From assembly GCF_022201045.2 (NCBI RefSeq), contig NC_068561.1:24558501-24622500 (forward strand): 64,000 nucleotides of DNA, in the 5' to 3' direction. The DNA is from Citrus sinensis (lineage: Eukaryota; Streptophyta; Magnoliopsida; Sapindales; Rutaceae). The position numbers were made by a program, and so were the translations under genes. Shown piece by piece: positions 63,910 to 64,000 of this stretch (the first letter of the stretch is position 1; every line of letters begins with the position of its first letter). The notes under the pieces are model-generated. The model did no database searches. It was given only the letters and a program-made list of their open reading frames with translations, and was not told the DNA's origin.

Positions 63910-64000
63910 GTTTTTGCCCAAACGTTTCACATTTTGATTATGGGAAATTAGAAATTAGACTAGTTATCCCATTATGTTATTCAGAAGGTATGATTAAGGC
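63910..64000 (+). other. Intron 12 of the RNA polymerase gene, cut by the window edge
   Basis: Begins with the GT after the in-phase CTG AGT CAG at 63901-63909 and has no acceptor that restores the frame before the edge. Confidence 0.6.

Noticed and set aside
1-64000. CRISPR array or bacterial operon
   Set aside because: Introns and gene families show plant nuclear DNA; no regularly spaced short repeats were seen.

Overview
This is a plant nuclear window: genes have GT-AG introns, the spacers are AT-rich, and it holds plant-only families (receptor-like kinase, GDSL esterases, F-box/FBA proteins, RGF/GLV peptide precursors, phage-type organellar RNA polymerase). A eudicot of the rosid side, possibly Citrus, fits best; the species is inference. 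From memory of Arabidopsis, the single-copy genes follow the order At5g15730 (CRLK2), At5g15720 (GLIP7), At5g15710 (F-box), At5g15700 (RPOTmp), so this looks like one conserved block stretched by local duplication and transposons.

Layout. 1-1612: 3' part of a PI4K-gamma gene. 2376-5076 (-): CRLK2-like receptor kinase, seven coding exons. 6094-14950: a block whose outer edges are two ~1 kb direct copies of one spacer sequence; inside are an RNase H fragment of LINE type, a 671/678-bp direct duplication and an intronless riboflavin synthase gene (10436-11284). 15533-31610: three intact five-exon GDSL esterase genes in tandem, with an F-box gene carrying one in-frame stop and an F-box remnant (both -) between the first two, and a small LTR-element fossil between the second and third. 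32742-34193 (-): two adjacent secreted-peptide units of the RGF/GLV/CLEL family with different C-terminal peptides. 37341-39560: a dead fourth GDSL copy. 41799-43094 (-): conserved F-box protein of the At5g15710 type.

43.6-51.9 kb is a gene-poor stretch with a foldback element, a SINE with an 11-bp target duplication and a NAP1-like pseudogene. 51907-54710: an ABHD17-type alpha/beta hydrolase with six exons and a repeated basic tail. 54771-57414: a non-autonomous Helitron read on the minus strand. 58642-63909: the first twelve coding exons of an RPOTmp-type RNA polymerase that runs off the right edge.

The genes do not form one pathway. The points most worth following are the double RGF peptide locus, whose exon phases allow either two genes or one gene with alternative last exons, the riboflavin synthase block between direct repeats, and the Helitron with several 5'-end-like units. 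All exon borders were read by eye from splice signals and reading-frame closure; no search was run.
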